This document shows, one piece after another, positions 42,486 through 50,325 of a stretch of 64,000 nucleotides of DNA (the stretch's first letter is position 1; each line of letters opens with the position of its first letter). The notes under the pieces are model-generated. The model ran no database searches and had not been told where the DNA came from. It worked only from the letters and a program-made list of their open reading frames with translations. Position numbers and translations under genes: made by a program. This stretch comes from Kineosporia babensis (lineage in GTDB: Bacteria; Actinomycetota; Actinomycetes; Actinomycetales; Kineosporiaceae): positions 168,333-232,332 of the forward strand of contig NZ_JAJOMB010000016.1 of assembly GCF_021129305.1 (NCBI RefSeq). The letters are read 5' to 3'.

Positions 42486-43361
42486 TCAGACGGTGGCGGT
42501 GCTGCTGCGCGAGGCCAGCCACATGGTGTGCTCCCGGCTGATGGCTTCCTCCGCATCAGCGGCCGTGTCGGCCCACTCGGCTTCTTCGACCTCGCCCAGC
42601 CGATCGGCCTGCAACGTCAGTTCCCGGGCGGCCACGGCGTAGGAGGCGGCCAGCGTCCCGAACTGCTTGATCGCCATCCAGGCCGTGCCGGCGGCGATCA
42701 GCGCGCCGACGAATCCGGCGGCGTCGAAGTTCCAGCCGGCGAAGAGCCGCAGCGCGGCGAAAAGCACCGCGAACGCCTCCAGCGCCAGCAATCCGAACCG
42801 GGCGGCCTGGGTACGCCGGAGGTTGTGCCGGGCCTTGCGCCGGTACCAGGCGGCTTGCTCCTGAGTGCGCCCTTCGACGTAGGCCGCACGCCGCTGCTCG
42901 AACGAGGCCTCGCGCAGTTCCTGCATCTTCGGCGTCACCATCGGGCCGCTGGCCATCTCCACCAGAACATCGGGGATCTGCCGCCACAGGTCACCGATCC
43001 GCGCCCGCAACAGGTCTCGCGCGGCCTGGTCCGGCAGGTCGGCCGGGAAGGGATCGGCGGTGACGGCATAACGCCAGGCCAGCGTCTTGGCCGACTCGGC
43101 CAGCGCCCGCCCCTGGTACCAGAGGCGCTCCGGCCCCTGGGCCCACAGCGCCAGTTCAGCACCGGCGGCCACCAGAAAGCCGATCAGGATCAGGATCGCC
43201 GCCAGATCGACGTCACCGGCGGCGAACGATCCGGCGCCGCCGAGCGCGGCCAGAAGACTTCCTCCCAGGCGCAGCGCGGTGTAGCGCAGCGTCAGCTTCT
43301 GCCCCGCGAGCGAGGCCCGGTCGGCCCCCTTAAAGCACTCGGGAAGGTCTTCGTCCGTCAT
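42486..43361 (-). CDS. SLATT / DUF4231 membrane effector
   Basis: This 291-residue membrane protein has two DUF4231/SLATT-like units. Each has a helix hairpin: helices near residues 28-68 (LGGSLLAALGG... ILILIGFLVAAGAELAL) and near 193-240 (FGLLALEAFAVLFAALRL... FVGALIAAGTAWMAI). Each is followed by a charged cytoplasmic helix. WYxxRALAESAKTLAWRYA is the family motif after the first pair, and the WYRRKARHN stretch follows later. SLATT proteins are predicted pore-forming effectors gated by SLOG/SMODS-sensed nucleotides. ATG 43361 was chosen over 43472 because it gives a normal N-terminus with a G-rich ribosome site. Confidence 0.82.
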   Translation of the reverse strand: MTDEDLPECFKGADRASLAGQKLTLRYTALRLGGSLLAALGGAGSFAAGDVDLAAILILIGFLVAAGAELALWAQGPERLWYQGRALAESAKTLAWRYAVTADPFPADLPDQAARDLLRARIGDLWRQIPDVLVEMASGPMVTPKMQELREASFEQRRAAYVEGRTQEQAAWYRRKARHNLRRTQAARFGLLALEAFAVLFAALRLFAGWNFDAAGFVGALIAAGTAWMAIKQFGTLAASYAVAARELTLQADRLGEVEEAEWADTAADAEEAISREHTMWLASRSSTATV

Positions 43362-43552
43362 TGCCGCAACGCCCCCATTGTCGCCCTTACGCCCGAACTG
43401 CCTCAGCCTAGACCGCCCGGCACCGGCCGCGTAGCGGACCCTTGGCCGAAGGCGTTGAGAGTTCCTGCGCATCAGCGTTTTCCAATGCCGTTCCCGGCGG
43501 AGCGGGCCGGGCTCGCGCGTCCACGATCCCGGCCCGGTACTCGCGACCTGCG

Positions 43553-44413
43553 TCAGAGGGTGTCGACGACTGCCTCGTAGTTCAGTTCGCCCTCGCGGGT
43601 CTGGACCCCGGCGGCCAGGTGCCGGTGCGCGAGATCGACCATGTCCTCGGTGAACAGCGAGTACAGCGAGGCGTTCTCGACGGCGTAGGCCTGGTGCGGG
43701 ACGGCCGGGGCCACGGTCTCGACGGTCGTCTTCAGCGCGGCCACGACATCGGGCTTCACCTTGGCCATGCGTCGCGCCAGGGTGTCCACGAACTCGTCGA
43801 TCTCGTCGGCCGGCAGAGCACGGTTGACCAGGCCGTAGCGTTCGGCCACCTCGGCCCCGACCAACTGGCCGCCCACCAGCAGTTCCAGGGCGCGGGCCCG
43901 GCCGACCAGGCGGGTCAGGTTCAGGGTGCCACCCCCGCCGGGAACGATCGCGAGGTGGGCCTCGGGCTGGGCCTGACCGGAGCGTCCGATGGCCGCGAAC
44001 CGCAGGTCAAGGGCCATCAGGAACTCGTTCCCGGCGCCCCGGGCGAGACCGGCGAGCTTGCCGATGGTGACCTGGGGCAGGCTGCGCACTTCCTCGCTCA
44101 GCGCCTCGAGGATGTTCATGCCTTCGGGGATCTCGGCGCCCGGCGCCGCATCGATCGCGGCCTGGGTGGCAGCGGGCAGCGCCTGCGGGTCCGTCACGTA
44201 CGCCATGTCCCCGTGAGCGCTGAAGAACTCCGGGTCGGCGCTCTGGAAGACGATCACGCGCACGTCGGCGTCGGCCCGCACCTGGTGCACGAAGCCTCGC
44301 AGCGAGGGCAGCAGCACCCCGTCCATCAGGTTCAGCGGCGGGTGGTCCAGCGTCACGGTCGCCACCCCGTCGGTCACCGTGACGTGGATTCCGGCCCAGG
44401 CGTTGTAGTCCAT
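43553..44413 (-). CDS. Enoyl-CoA hydratase/isomerase family protein
   Basis: This 286-residue crotonase-fold enzyme has oxyanion-hole segments SAHGDMAYV and GLARGAGNEFLMALDLRFAA. The PEAHLAIVPGGGGTLNLTRLVGRARALELLVGG stretch (about 155-187) is typical, with one Glu in the usual catalytic window. ATG 44413 follows GGAGAAGGAG; an ATG 18 bases further up lies within a hairpin. The 5' leader contains a 17-bp palindrome. It is divergent from an AraC regulator. Substrate not determined; many relatives carry out hydratase or isomerase steps. Confidence 0.88.
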   Translation of the reverse strand: MDYNAWAGIHVTVTDGVATVTLDHPPLNLMDGVLLPSLRGFVHQVRADADVRVIVFQSADPEFFSAHGDMAYVTDPQALPAATQAAIDAAPGAEIPEGMNILEALSEEVRSLPQVTIGKLAGLARGAGNEFLMALDLRFAAIGRSGQAQPEAHLAIVPGGGGTLNLTRLVGRARALELLVGGQLVGAEVAERYGLVNRALPADEIDEFVDTLARRMAKVKPDVVAALKTTVETVAPAVPHQAYAVENASLYSLFTEDMVDLAHRHLAAGVQTREGELNYEAVVDTL

Positions 44414-44427
44414 GTGGTGCTCCTTCT

Positions 44428-44464
44428 CCATAGGCCGCGGGAGACGATCTCTCGCGGCCTATGG
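44428..44464. promoter_or_regulatory. 17-bp palindrome in the leader of the enoyl-CoA hydratase gene
   Basis: Arms CCATAGGCCGCG(G)GAGA and the complement pair over 17 positions with one G-T mismatch and a CGA loop. It ends 15 bases before the start codon, just upstream of the ribosome site. It could be a regulator-binding site or an RNA stem that controls translation. The AraC gene starts 85 bases further on. Confidence 0.7.
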
Positions 44465-44548
44465 ACCGTAAGCCGCAGCCGTAGACGCCATCCATGCCCA
44501 CAAGCGTCGATAAATTGATCGTCTGCCTCACGCCGTACACTCCTGCGG

Positions 44549-45532
44549 GTGGATCCTCTTGCCGATGTCCTGGCCATCTCCGGGGTCCGGGGAGCTCTGA
44601 GCACCCGGATCGAGGCGGGCGGGAGCTGGGCCGTCGTGCTGGACGACTATCCGGGCACGGCTCTGCACGTCATCACCGCGGGCAGCGCCTGGTTGAGCAC
44701 GCCGGAAAGTGAGCCGGTGGAACTGGCGGCCGGAGATGTGGTCCTGCTCCCGGCCGGTACCCCGCACGGTCTCGGCAACGAACCGGGAGACGGGCGCAAG
44801 GGCTGCGAGTACGCGACAGCCCGGGGACGAGGCTCCGGCGACGTGATCAGCCTGGGCACCTCGCCCGCGACCACCCGCATCGTCACGATCCACTACGACA
44901 GCGATCCGGCCACCCTCACCCAGATCCTGCCGAGGCTACCGGGACTCGTGCATGTGCGAGCCGACAACGGGACGGCGGGCCTGAACGACACCGTGCGCAT
45001 GCTGGCCCGTGAGGTGGCTCAGCCGCGCATCGGTACCGCCGCCGTCCTGAAGAGCCTGGTGGACATCGTGCTGGTGGAGATGCTGCGGGCCTGGCTGGCT
45101 GAGAGCCCACCGGAATGCTTCGGCACCTGGCTCGGCGCACTCTACGACCCGGTCGTCGGCCGGGCGTTGCAGCACCTGCATCAGGACCCGGCCACATCCT
45201 GGACCACCTCGTCCTTGGCGCAGGCCATTTCGGTCTCGCGGGCAACGCTCTCCCGGCGCTTTCCCGCTGCGGTGGGGACGACGCCCGCGGCTTACCTGGC
45301 GGTGTGGCGGATGGATCTGGCGGCGGTTCACCTGCGCGATACCCATGACTCGCTGGAGAACATCGCGGCGAGCGTCGGCTACGGATCGGTCCCGGCCTTT
45401 ACCCGCGCCTTCACCCGGGCTCACGGCCGCACGCCCGGCCGCTACCGGGCCGAGGCCCGGGTGAAGCACGAAACCGACTTCCGGCTGGGCTTTCCTCAGC
45501 AGTCCGCATTGGTGGTCGACGCCCGAGCCTGA
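44549..45532 (+). CDS. AraC family regulator (cupin plus HTH)
   Basis: This 327-residue regulator has an N-terminal cupin of the AraC_binding_2/Cupin_6 kind (about 20-120: LHVITAGSAWLSTPES, LAAGDVVLLPAGTPHGL). Two C-terminal helix-turn-helix motifs follow (about 215-310: LAQAISVSRATLSRRFPAAVG and NIAASVGYGSVPAFTRAFTRAHGRTPGRYR). Start is GTG 44549 with a weak ribosome site. It is divergent from the enoyl-CoA hydratase and may control it. Its 3' end lies 6 bases from the convergent E2 gene. Confidence 0.9.
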   Translation: MDPLADVLAISGVRGALSTRIEAGGSWAVVLDDYPGTALHVITAGSAWLSTPESEPVELAAGDVVLLPAGTPHGLGNEPGDGRKGCEYATARGRGSGDVISLGTSPATTRIVTIHYDSDPATLTQILPRLPGLVHVRADNGTAGLNDTVRMLAREVAQPRIGTAAVLKSLVDIVLVEMLRAWLAESPPECFGTWLGALYDPVVGRALQHLHQDPATSWTTSSLAQAISVSRATLSRRFPAAVGTTPAAYLAVWRMDLAAVHLRDTHDSLENIAASVGYGSVPAFTRAFTRAHGRTPGRYRAEARVKHETDFRLGFPQQSALVVDARA

Positions 45533-45538
45533 TCGCGC

Positions 45539-46963
45539 TCACACCAGCAGCAACTCCCGCCTCGGGTTGCGCAGGATCGCCCCGATCCGGGCCAGCGCCT
45601 TCGCCCCCTGCTGCCCGTCGATGATGCGATGGTCGAACGACATCGCCAGCTGGGTCGTCCAGCGCAGCTCCACCCGGCCCTTGTGCTCGGCCGGAGCACG
45701 CCGCACCGACCCCAGGCACAGGATCGCGCTCTGCCCCGGGTTCAGGATCGGGGTGCCCGAATCAACGCCGAACACACCGATGTTCGTCAGCGTGATGGTG
45801 CTTCCCGTCAACTGCGCCGGGCTCGCCGTACCCGCCCGCGCCAGCTCCGTCACCCTGGTCAGCTCACGGGCCAGCGCCGGCAGGCCCTTCGCTCCGGCAT
45901 CCTCCACGGTCGGGACCAGCAGACCGCGTTCCGAGGCCGTCGCCACGCCGAGGTTCACCCGGTGATGCAGCACGATCTCCTTGGCGGCCTGGTCGAAAGT
46001 GGCGTTCAGATCGGGATACTCATGTGCGACCAGGCACAGGGCACGGGCGGCGAGCAGCATGATCGTGACCCGTGAGCCCTCGAACGCCTGGTCCCGCCGC
46101 AGCTTGTCCACCAGCTTGACCGACTTCGTCACGTCGATGGTGTGGAAGACCGTGACGTGCGGGGCGGTGAACGCGCTGGCCGTCATGGCCGCGGCGGTCG
46201 CCGCTCGCACACCCCGCACCGGAATGTGCTCGTCGTCGTGCGTGGTGCGCGCCGCGGCTGGCAGTTCCACCTTCCACTCGGCCGAATCGCTGGGGGCCAG
46301 ATCCGTCGACCCGTTCACCTGCGCCGGCCGCTCGGAGGCAGAAAGCACGTCCTCCCGGGTGATCACACCCTCGCGCCCGCTGCCCATCACTGCTCCCAGG
46401 TCGATCCCCAGGTCCTTGGCGAGTTTGCGGACCGGGGGCTTGGCGCGCGGCCGCTCCCCCTCCGCCCGCGCAGCAACAGGGGACGTGGATGGCTGGCTTT
46501 GCGCCGCAGGCTGCGGTCCAGATCCAATGGGGGACGTAGCTGCTGGGCTCGGGGCGGCGGCTTGCGGTTGACGGGAGGGCGGCAACGGCGGACGTCGGCG
46601 GCTGCGCCCGCGGCTGTGGCTGGGCCCGTAGCCGACCAACGTGGACGGCGGCCGCTCGTCGTCGGGCTTGCCGATACCGGGATCAGCTGGCTTCTCGGGC
46701 TTGGCCATCTGCCCATCTTCGGTGATGGTCACGATCGGCGTACCCACCGGCACCAGCTCACCCGCCGCCACCAGCAGCTCACCCACCACCCCGGCGTACG
46801 GCGACGGCAGCTCCACCAGCGACTTGGCCGTCTCGATCTCGACCAGCGGATCGTTGACCTTCACCTGGTCACCGACCGCCACCCGCCAGTTCACGATCTC
46901 GGCCTCGGTCAGCCCTTCCCCGACATCCGGAAGCAGGAACTGACGACCGGTGGCCACACCCAT
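45539..46963 (-). CDS. Branched-chain 2-oxoacid dehydrogenase E2 (dihydrolipoamide acyltransferase)
   Basis: This 474-residue E2 has one lipoyl domain (residues 7-82; lipoyl Lys47 in IETAKSLVEL), an Ala/Pro/Ser-rich linker, a peripheral-subunit binding domain (about 170-205, PPVRKLAKDLGIDLGAVMGSGREGVITREDV in pieces) and a C-terminal catalytic domain. The catalytic domain has the active-site FDHRIIDGQQG. It starts at ATG 46963, sharing a base with the E1 beta stop. It is last of the E1 alpha-E1 beta-E2 operon. The single lipoyl domain and E1 alpha/beta pair favour the branched-chain (BkdF/BkdC-type) complex over pyruvate dehydrogenase. Confidence 0.92.
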   Translation of the reverse strand: MGVATGRQFLLPDVGEGLTEAEIVNWRVAVGDQVKVNDPLVEIETAKSLVELPSPYAGVVGELLVAAGELVPVGTPIVTITEDGQMAKPEKPADPGIGKPDDERPPSTLVGYGPSHSRGRSRRRPPLPPSRQPQAAAPSPAATSPIGSGPQPAAQSQPSTSPVAARAEGERPRAKPPVRKLAKDLGIDLGAVMGSGREGVITREDVLSASERPAQVNGSTDLAPSDSAEWKVELPAAARTTHDDEHIPVRGVRAATAAAMTASAFTAPHVTVFHTIDVTKSVKLVDKLRRDQAFEGSRVTIMLLAARALCLVAHEYPDLNATFDQAAKEIVLHHRVNLGVATASERGLLVPTVEDAGAKGLPALARELTRVTELARAGTASPAQLTGSTITLTNIGVFGVDSGTPILNPGQSAILCLGSVRRAPAEHKGRVELRWTTQLAMSFDHRIIDGQQGAKALARIGAILRNPRRELLLV

Positions 46964-47943
46964 CAGAACTCCAGCAGCTTGTCGACGGCGGCCAGCACCC
47001 GGTCGGCGTCCGGCAGGTACTGGTTCTCGTACTTGGCCGGCGGATACGGCAGGTCGAACCCGGTCACCCGCAGCACCGGCGCCTCCAGCTCGTAGAAGCA
47101 GCGCTCGGTGACCCCGCTGACCACCTCGGCGCCCAGCCCCGCGAACCCCGGCGCCTCGTGCACCACCACGCACCGCCCGGTCTTACGCACCGAGGCACAC
47201 ACCGTGTCCAGGTCGAGCGGTGACAGCGAACGCAGGTCGACGACCTCCAGCGACCGGCCCTCCTCGGCTGCGATCGCCGCGGCCTCCAGGCAGGTGGCCA
47301 CCATGCCGCCGTAACAGACCACCGTGGCGTCGGACCCGGCCTGGGCCACCACCGCACGGTCGAAGGCGGGAGCCAGCGCCAGGTCGGCCGAGACCTCGCC
47401 CTTCTCCCAGTACCGGCGCTTGGGCTCGTAGAAGATCACCGGATCCCCGCAGGCCATCGCCTGCCGCAGCATCCAGTGCCCGCTCTGCGGGTCCGAGCAG
47501 ATCACCACCCGCAGCCCGGCGGTGTGCGCGAAGTAGGCCTCGTTGGACTCGCTGTGGTGCTCGACCGCGCCGATCCCGCCCCCGCAGGGAATCCGCACCA
47601 CCACCGGCAACGGCACCCGGCCACCGGTACGGGCCCGCATCTTGGCCAGCTGCGAGACGATCTGGTTGAACGCTGGGTAGACGAAGCCGTCGAACTGGAT
47701 CTCGCAGACCGGGTGGTAGCCGCGCATCGCCAGCCCGATCGCCGTGCCCACGATCGAGGACTCGGCCAGCGGCGTGTCGATCACCCGGTCCGACCCGAAG
47801 TCCTTGCTCAGCCCGTCGGTGACCCGGAAGACCCCACCCAGCGGGCCGACGTCCTCACCCAGGATCACCGCCTTCGGGTCGTCCTCCAGCACCTGCCGCA
47901 GGCCGGAGTTCAACGCCGCCGAAAGACTCAGCCGGGCCATCAC
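46963..47943 (-). CDS. 2-oxoacid dehydrogenase E1 beta subunit
   Basis: This protein of about 326 residues is of the transketolase-pyrimidine-binding plus transketolase-C type. Recognisable are LGEDVGPLGGVFRVTDGL at the N-terminal end, ESSIVGTAIGLAMRGYHPVCEIQFDGFVYPAFNQIVSQLAK (ThDP-pyrimidine side, abbreviated), PVVVRIPCGGGIGAVEHHSES and the C-terminal DLRSLSPLDLDTV. The start is GTG 47943 (GTGA overlap with the E1 alpha stop) or ATG 47940. It partners the E1 alpha encoded immediately upstream. Confidence 0.95.
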   Translation of the reverse strand: MMARLSLSAALNSGLRQVLEDDPKAVILGEDVGPLGGVFRVTDGLSKDFGSDRVIDTPLAESSIVGTAIGLAMRGYHPVCEIQFDGFVYPAFNQIVSQLAKMRARTGGRVPLPVVVRIPCGGGIGAVEHHSESNEAYFAHTAGLRVVICSDPQSGHWMLRQAMACGDPVIFYEPKRRYWEKGEVSADLALAPAFDRAVVAQAGSDATVVCYGGMVATCLEAAAIAAEEGRSLEVVDLRSLSPLDLDTVCASVRKTGRCVVVHEAPGFAGLGAEVVSGVTERCFYELEAPVLRVTGFDLPYPPAKYENQYLPDADRVLAAVDKLLEF

Positions 47944-49085
47944 GCCACCCCCTCAGCTTCGGCCGCGCCGTCAACCCTGTCGAAACTGGCCACGAAATCG
48001 GCGTACTCAGCCTTCTGCGCCGACAGCAGATCCGTCCGCCGCCCGAGCACAGTGTCGAACATCCCACCCAGCTCTACGTTTCCGAACGACTGACAGGCGT
48101 CCCGAAGTTCCGCACCCAGCCGATCACATTCTTCGTCCAGCTCAGCTCGCCATTGCGGCGATCCCCAGCCACGAGCGTCCAAAAGCTTTTCCACCCGGGC
48201 GATCGGATCCCGCAGCTTCCAGGCATCGCTCTCGGCCTGATCCCGGTACCGGGTGGGGTCGTCCGAACTGGTGTGCGCACCCATCCGGTAGGTCACCGCC
48301 TCGATCAGCGCCGGCCCGGCCCCCGAACGGATCTGCCCAACCGCCAGTTTCGTGACCGCGTGCACCGCCAGCACATCGTTGCCGTCCACCAGGAACGACT
48401 CCAGGCCGAAGCCGCGAGCCCGCTGATGCACCGGGGTACGCATCTGCAGCCGGGTCGGGGTGGAGATCGCGTACTGGTTGTTCTGGCAGAAGAACAGCAC
48501 CGGCGCACCGCAAGCAGCCGCCCAGTTGAAGGCCTCGTTGGCATCGCCCTGACTGGAAGCACCGTCACCGAAGTACGCCGCCACCACCTCGTCACTACCG
48601 TCGCGCTGCACACCCATGGCATAGCCGGTGGCGTGCGGCAGATGCGCCCCCAGCACCACCGAGTACGAGTTCAGATGCAGCTCGGCCGGATCCCACCCGC
48701 AGCCGGAAACCCCGCGCCACTGCTCCAGCATCTGCGCCGGAGTGACGCCCCGCAGCAGGCAGGCCGCGTGCTCGCGGTAGCTCGGAAAGACCTGGTCGGT
48801 GGCCCGGAGCGCGGTCATCGAACCGACCTGCGCGGCTTCCTGCCCCAGGCTCGGCGCCCACAGGCCGAGCTCGCCGTGACGTTGCAGGGCGAATGCCTCG
48901 GAATCCAGCCGACGGGTCAGCCGCATCCATCGATACAGGTCACGCACCAGTTCCGGGGTGACGTCGAGATGCGGCACCAGGTCCGGGGGCCAGTCCGTGG
49001 TCTCGCTCAGCCCACCGTCCGGGGCGAGGAGACCGACCGGCTCGGTACTTCGTAGCTGGCCGCCGACGTGCGCAAAATGCTCCAT
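47940..49085 (-). CDS. 2-oxoacid dehydrogenase E1 alpha subunit
   Basis: This 381-residue ThDP-dependent dehydrogenase subunit has the ThDP motif GDGASSQGDANEAFNWAA ending in FFCQNNQYAIS (GDG...NN). The phosphorylation-loop region TYRMGAHTSSDDPTRYR is of the branched-chain type. ATG 49085 (MEHFAHVGG) has GGAGG 6 bases upstream, better than an ATG at 49106. The operon order E1 alpha-E1 beta-E2 with 4- and 1-base overlaps matches Bkd complexes; the shared E3 (lipoamide dehydrogenase) is not in the window. It supplies branched acyl-CoA from amino-acid-derived 2-oxoacids. Confidence 0.95.
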   Translation of the reverse strand: MEHFAHVGGQLRSTEPVGLLAPDGGLSETTDWPPDLVPHLDVTPELVRDLYRWMRLTRRLDSEAFALQRHGELGLWAPSLGQEAAQVGSMTALRATDQVFPSYREHAACLLRGVTPAQMLEQWRGVSGCGWDPAELHLNSYSVVLGAHLPHATGYAMGVQRDGSDEVVAAYFGDGASSQGDANEAFNWAAACGAPVLFFCQNNQYAISTPTRLQMRTPVHQRARGFGLESFLVDGNDVLAVHAVTKLAVGQIRSGAGPALIEAVTYRMGAHTSSDDPTRYRDQAESDAWKLRDPIARVEKLLDARGWGSPQWRAELDEECDRLGAELRDACQSFGNVELGGMFDTVLGRRTDLLSAQKAEYADFVASFDRVDGAAEAEGVA

Positions 49086-49357
49086 TGCATCCTCCACTGC
49101 ATCCATCACCAGGTCTGGTGCTGGGCGCCGCGACGAGGGGTGGCCGTCACGATGCCCGCGGATGGTGCCGTTGATCCCCCGGGTGAGGCGGATCACGGAC
49201 AATGTAGCCCGCGGCAACGTGATCTGGGTACCGTTGAGTTCGTGGACGGACGGCCTGATCACCAGAACGGGCGAACCAGGACGGGTCGATCCAGCCGTCG
49301 GGATCGCTCCCCTATGTCTCTGGCGCCGCGAGCGCCGGCCGGCCTGAGGATGCCTGC
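49086..49357. promoter_or_regulatory. Divergent region between the E1 alpha operon and MaoC gene
   Basis: This 272-base gap contains promoters for both directions, but I see no strong -10/-35 pair. A loose CAACG-N12-CGTTG repeat lies near 49214-49235, of low significance. No gene is supported; open frames here are GC shadows. Confidence 0.35.
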
Positions 49358-49828
49358 GTGACGCGTGAGATCGAGCAGCGTGGCCTGTACTTCGAGGAGT
49401 TCGAGGTGGGTGCGCGCTACCTGCACCGGCCCGGGCGCACCATCACCGAGGCCGACAACGTCCTGTTCACCACGCTCACCATGAACACCCAGTCGCTGCA
49501 CCTGGATGCGGCTTTTGCGGCCACCCAGGAGCCGTACCACCAGCGCCTGGTCAACTCGATGTTCACGTTGAGCACGATCGTCGGCCTGTCAGTGGCCCAG
49601 CTGACCGAGGGAACGCTCGTGGCCAACCTCGGGTTCAGCGAGATCGCCTTCCCGGGGCCGCTGTTCATCGGAGACACGCTCTACGCCTCCACCAACATCG
49701 TCCACAAGCGGGAGTCGACCTCGCGCCCGGGCGAGGGAATCGTCACCCTGGAGCACGTCGGCCACAACCAGGACGACGTGCTGGTCGCCCGCGCCACCCG
49801 GGCCACCCTGGTGCGGATGCAGCCCTGA
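49358..49828 (+). CDS. MaoC-family (hot-dog) dehydratase
   Basis: This 156-residue single hot-dog hydratase starts at GTG. The family's N-terminal pattern is YFEEFEVGARYLHRPGRTITEADNVLFTTLTMNTQSLHLDAAFA, with the catalytic dyad region ADN and the following His-containing LHLD. The helix VNSMFTLSTIVGLSVAQLTEG follows. It is divergent from the branched-chain dehydrogenase operon. Its closest recognisable relatives are acyl dehydratases of the MeaC/mesaconyl-CoA-hydratase type, which often lie beside 2-oxoacid dehydrogenase genes. Reaction not proven. Confidence 0.88.
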   Translation: MTREIEQRGLYFEEFEVGARYLHRPGRTITEADNVLFTTLTMNTQSLHLDAAFAATQEPYHQRLVNSMFTLSTIVGLSVAQLTEGTLVANLGFSEIAFPGPLFIGDTLYASTNIVHKRESTSRPGEGIVTLEHVGHNQDDVLVARATRATLVRMQP

Positions 49829-49839
49829 TCAGGCCAGCC

Positions 49840-50196
49840 CTAAACACCACCCATGGCACTGTTCCCACTGGTGTCCGGGGATTGGTTGAAGAAGTCCGCG
49901 AAACCCTGCCGCAGACGCACGAAACGGCTTTTCGTCCAGGGCCTGCCGACGTAGGTTCGCCGGGCCACCACATTCGCGCGATGCGAGGCCTGGTACTTCG
50001 TACGGCTGTCCGACACCCACCCGTCGTACGCCTGGCGGGAGCTCTCCGGCAGTTGCTGCCATTCCTCCTCCATCCAGGGGTAGCGCGTGAACACGTGCCT
50101 CAGTTCGTGCGAACGCACCGTCAGCCCGTCGCCGGTGGCGGGCTCCGGGACGTCTCGACCGGCTGGTCCGGCATCGGAAAAGTTCACGAGTCTCAT
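49840..50196 (-). CDS. Hypothetical protein
   Basis: This 118-residue protein is rich in aromatic and charged residues: SHELRHVFTRYPWMEEEWQQLPESSRQAYDGWV (abbreviated) in the middle and RPWTKSRFVRLRQGFADFFNQ toward the end. No signal peptide or membrane helix is present and I recognise no family. Composition and codon use are consistent with a real gene, but the ribosome site is weak. It lies on the minus strand between the MaoC and MFS genes. Confidence 0.5.
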   Translation of the reverse strand: MRLVNFSDAGPAGRDVPEPATGDGLTVRSHELRHVFTRYPWMEEEWQQLPESSRQAYDGWVSDSRTKYQASHRANVVARRTYVGRPWTKSRFVRLRQGFADFFNQSPDTSGNSAMGGV

Positions 50197-50325
50197 TGTG
50201 CGCCAGCACGAAGCGGGAGCACATCCGGCGACGGGGCGAACTTGCCGTAGATCTTAAGCAGGAGTCGCACACGCAGCGTCACGCCTAGTTGTCCGGGCCG
50301 TGCCTGGCTGGCAAGGTGACACGTC

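Noticed and set aside
49214..49235. CAACG-N12-CGTTG repeat before the branched-chain dehydrogenase operon
   Set aside because: Short arms and wide spacing are expected by chance in this length of GC-rich sequence; no second copy was found.
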